From contig NC_083636.1 in assembly GCF_963576545.1 (NCBI RefSeq), positions 7,753,856 through 7,817,855 on the forward strand: DNA of 64,000 nt. The letters are read 5' to 3'. Each line of letters starts with the position of its first letter. The first letter of the stretch is position 1. The notes below the pieces were generated by a model. It was given only the letters and a program-made list of their open reading frames with translations. It searched no databases and was not told where the DNA came from. Source of the stretch: Limanda limanda. Taxonomy: Eukaryota; Chordata; Actinopteri; Pleuronectiformes; Pleuronectidae. This document shows positions 63,198-64,000 of this stretch, piece after piece. A program made the translations under genes and the position numbers.

Positions 63198-63204
63198 ACA
63201 CACA
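63137..63204. repeat. C16 tract followed by CA microsatellite
   Basis: Sixteen C residues (63137-63152) lead into about 19 CA units (63152-63189), then imperfect ACACA units to about 63204. Confidence 0.95.
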
Positions 63205-64000
63205 ATCCGAATGACAGTTTTAAACTTTAAGTTCAGTAAAAGGATTTTCAACAATCTTAACCAGAGATGGATGGGAGTCAACCCTAAACATCTGAAAGGT
63301 TTTGACCCATCTTGGCTACTATGGTACTTCTGATGTATGCTAAACACAAATGATGTGTGTTAATATTTCTGATAAGTTTGATCTTAATTCTTATTCGATA
63401 CTATAACAATAGGTTAAAGGTTTTGAATGATAGCTGAAATTGACTCACGCCTGGTTTGGTGGGGGTTTCGTTGGGACTTTTAAAAAATGCTCCAAATATG
63501 AACAACAGTGCAAGATGGCTGCACCTGTATATTATATTATGGATATTATATACAGGTTATACTGGATATTTTGGATTAATTTTGTACAGCAGGATGAAAT
63601 GGAGATGCATCATCCATTTTTATATGTAATCATGGGAGTGGACGCAGTTGATGCTTTTTCGGGCTGGTGCTGATAAGTCGGTCCTACTTTGTCTTGATTC
63701 GCAGTGACACTTTGCCAGCCAGTAAAATGCTGTTGTAACTGTAGAAAGACAAAGGTGTGTGTGTCACTTCTGATCCACACACTCTCTCCTGTTGACCTGT
63801 CTGGCGTGGTGGCGCCTCGCTGGTTCCAATCAGGGCCACTCTGCTCTCCGAAGGTCAGAGCCCTGGCCATCCTCTCTACTGGGAGGGCAAGACGCCGATT
63901 CAGGGGAGGAAAAAAAAAAAAGATAATTTTAACCGTACAAAGTGATTAAGGGGAGCAAATAAGCGTAACCAAAAATTCACACCTGTTTTTTTCCTGTTGT

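Larger units (their letters stand above)
50278..64000 (-). other. tafa2 upstream region / intron 1
   Basis: The acceptor immediately before the tafa2 ATG shows that this DNA is at least partly intron 1. I cannot place the non-coding first exon or the promoter. The stretch holds a MITE at 54882-55379, a degenerate SINE at 59974-60100, an 18-A tract at 54999-55016, CA repeats near 58.35 kb and at 63152-63204, and a CpG- and TAAT-rich segment at about 61.69-62.16 kb. The remainder is AT-rich sequence in which I recognise no exon. Confidence 0.55.

Noticed and set aside
63097..63347. ORFs across the CA repeat near 63.15 kb
   Set aside because: The reading frames stay open only because the C tract and CA microsatellite contain no stop codons.

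Overview
This is vertebrate genomic DNA, almost certainly from a ray-finned (percomorph-type) fish. It is intron- and intergenic-rich and has long microsatellites and homopolymers. It also carries many fish-type dispersed repeats: a tRNA-like SINE, a hAT element, a PIF/Harbinger element and MITEs. I see no bacterial operons, rRNA genes, functional tRNA genes or CRISPR arrays. Nearly all open reading frames in the window are chance frames.

The one protein-coding gene I can support is tafa2 (FAM19A2), on the minus strand, encoding a small secreted chemokine-like neurokine. Its coding exons are the signal-peptide exon (50174-50277), the first cysteine-rich exon (40389-40544) and the second cysteine-rich exon (35295-35419). 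A very short terminal coding exon is needed; the best candidate begins at 29616, but this is tentative. The splice phases join perfectly and give 128 residues before the last exon, the point where the mammalian protein has three residues left (131 in all). The ATG lies one base inside its exon, so the 5' UTR exon and promoter lie at higher coordinates, either in 50.3-64 kb or beyond the window.

Layout: 1-28 kb is gene-poor DNA downstream of tafa2. It holds a complete non-autonomous hAT insertion with 8-bp target duplications (5722-6610), an inverted-repeat MITE near 22.2-22.6 kb, several degenerate repeats and a few promoter-like or conserved-element-like stretches. About 28.4-29.6 kb may be the tafa2 3' UTR. 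From 29.6 to 50.2 kb lie tafa2 introns 4, 3 and 2, with a non-autonomous Harbinger insertion (35862-36416), SINEs and a repeat carrying nuclear-receptor half-sites. From 50.3 to 64 kb lies tafa2 upstream sequence or intron 1, with another MITE near 55 kb and a CpG- and homeobox-motif-rich stretch near 61.7-62.2 kb.

I did not find a convincing undescribed multi-gene system. The most useful observations are the tafa2 gene model with its tandem (NAGNAG) acceptor and uncertain C-terminus, the two TE insertions with clean ends that retain pieces of transposon proteins, several strong hairpins, and repeat-borne transcription-factor sites.
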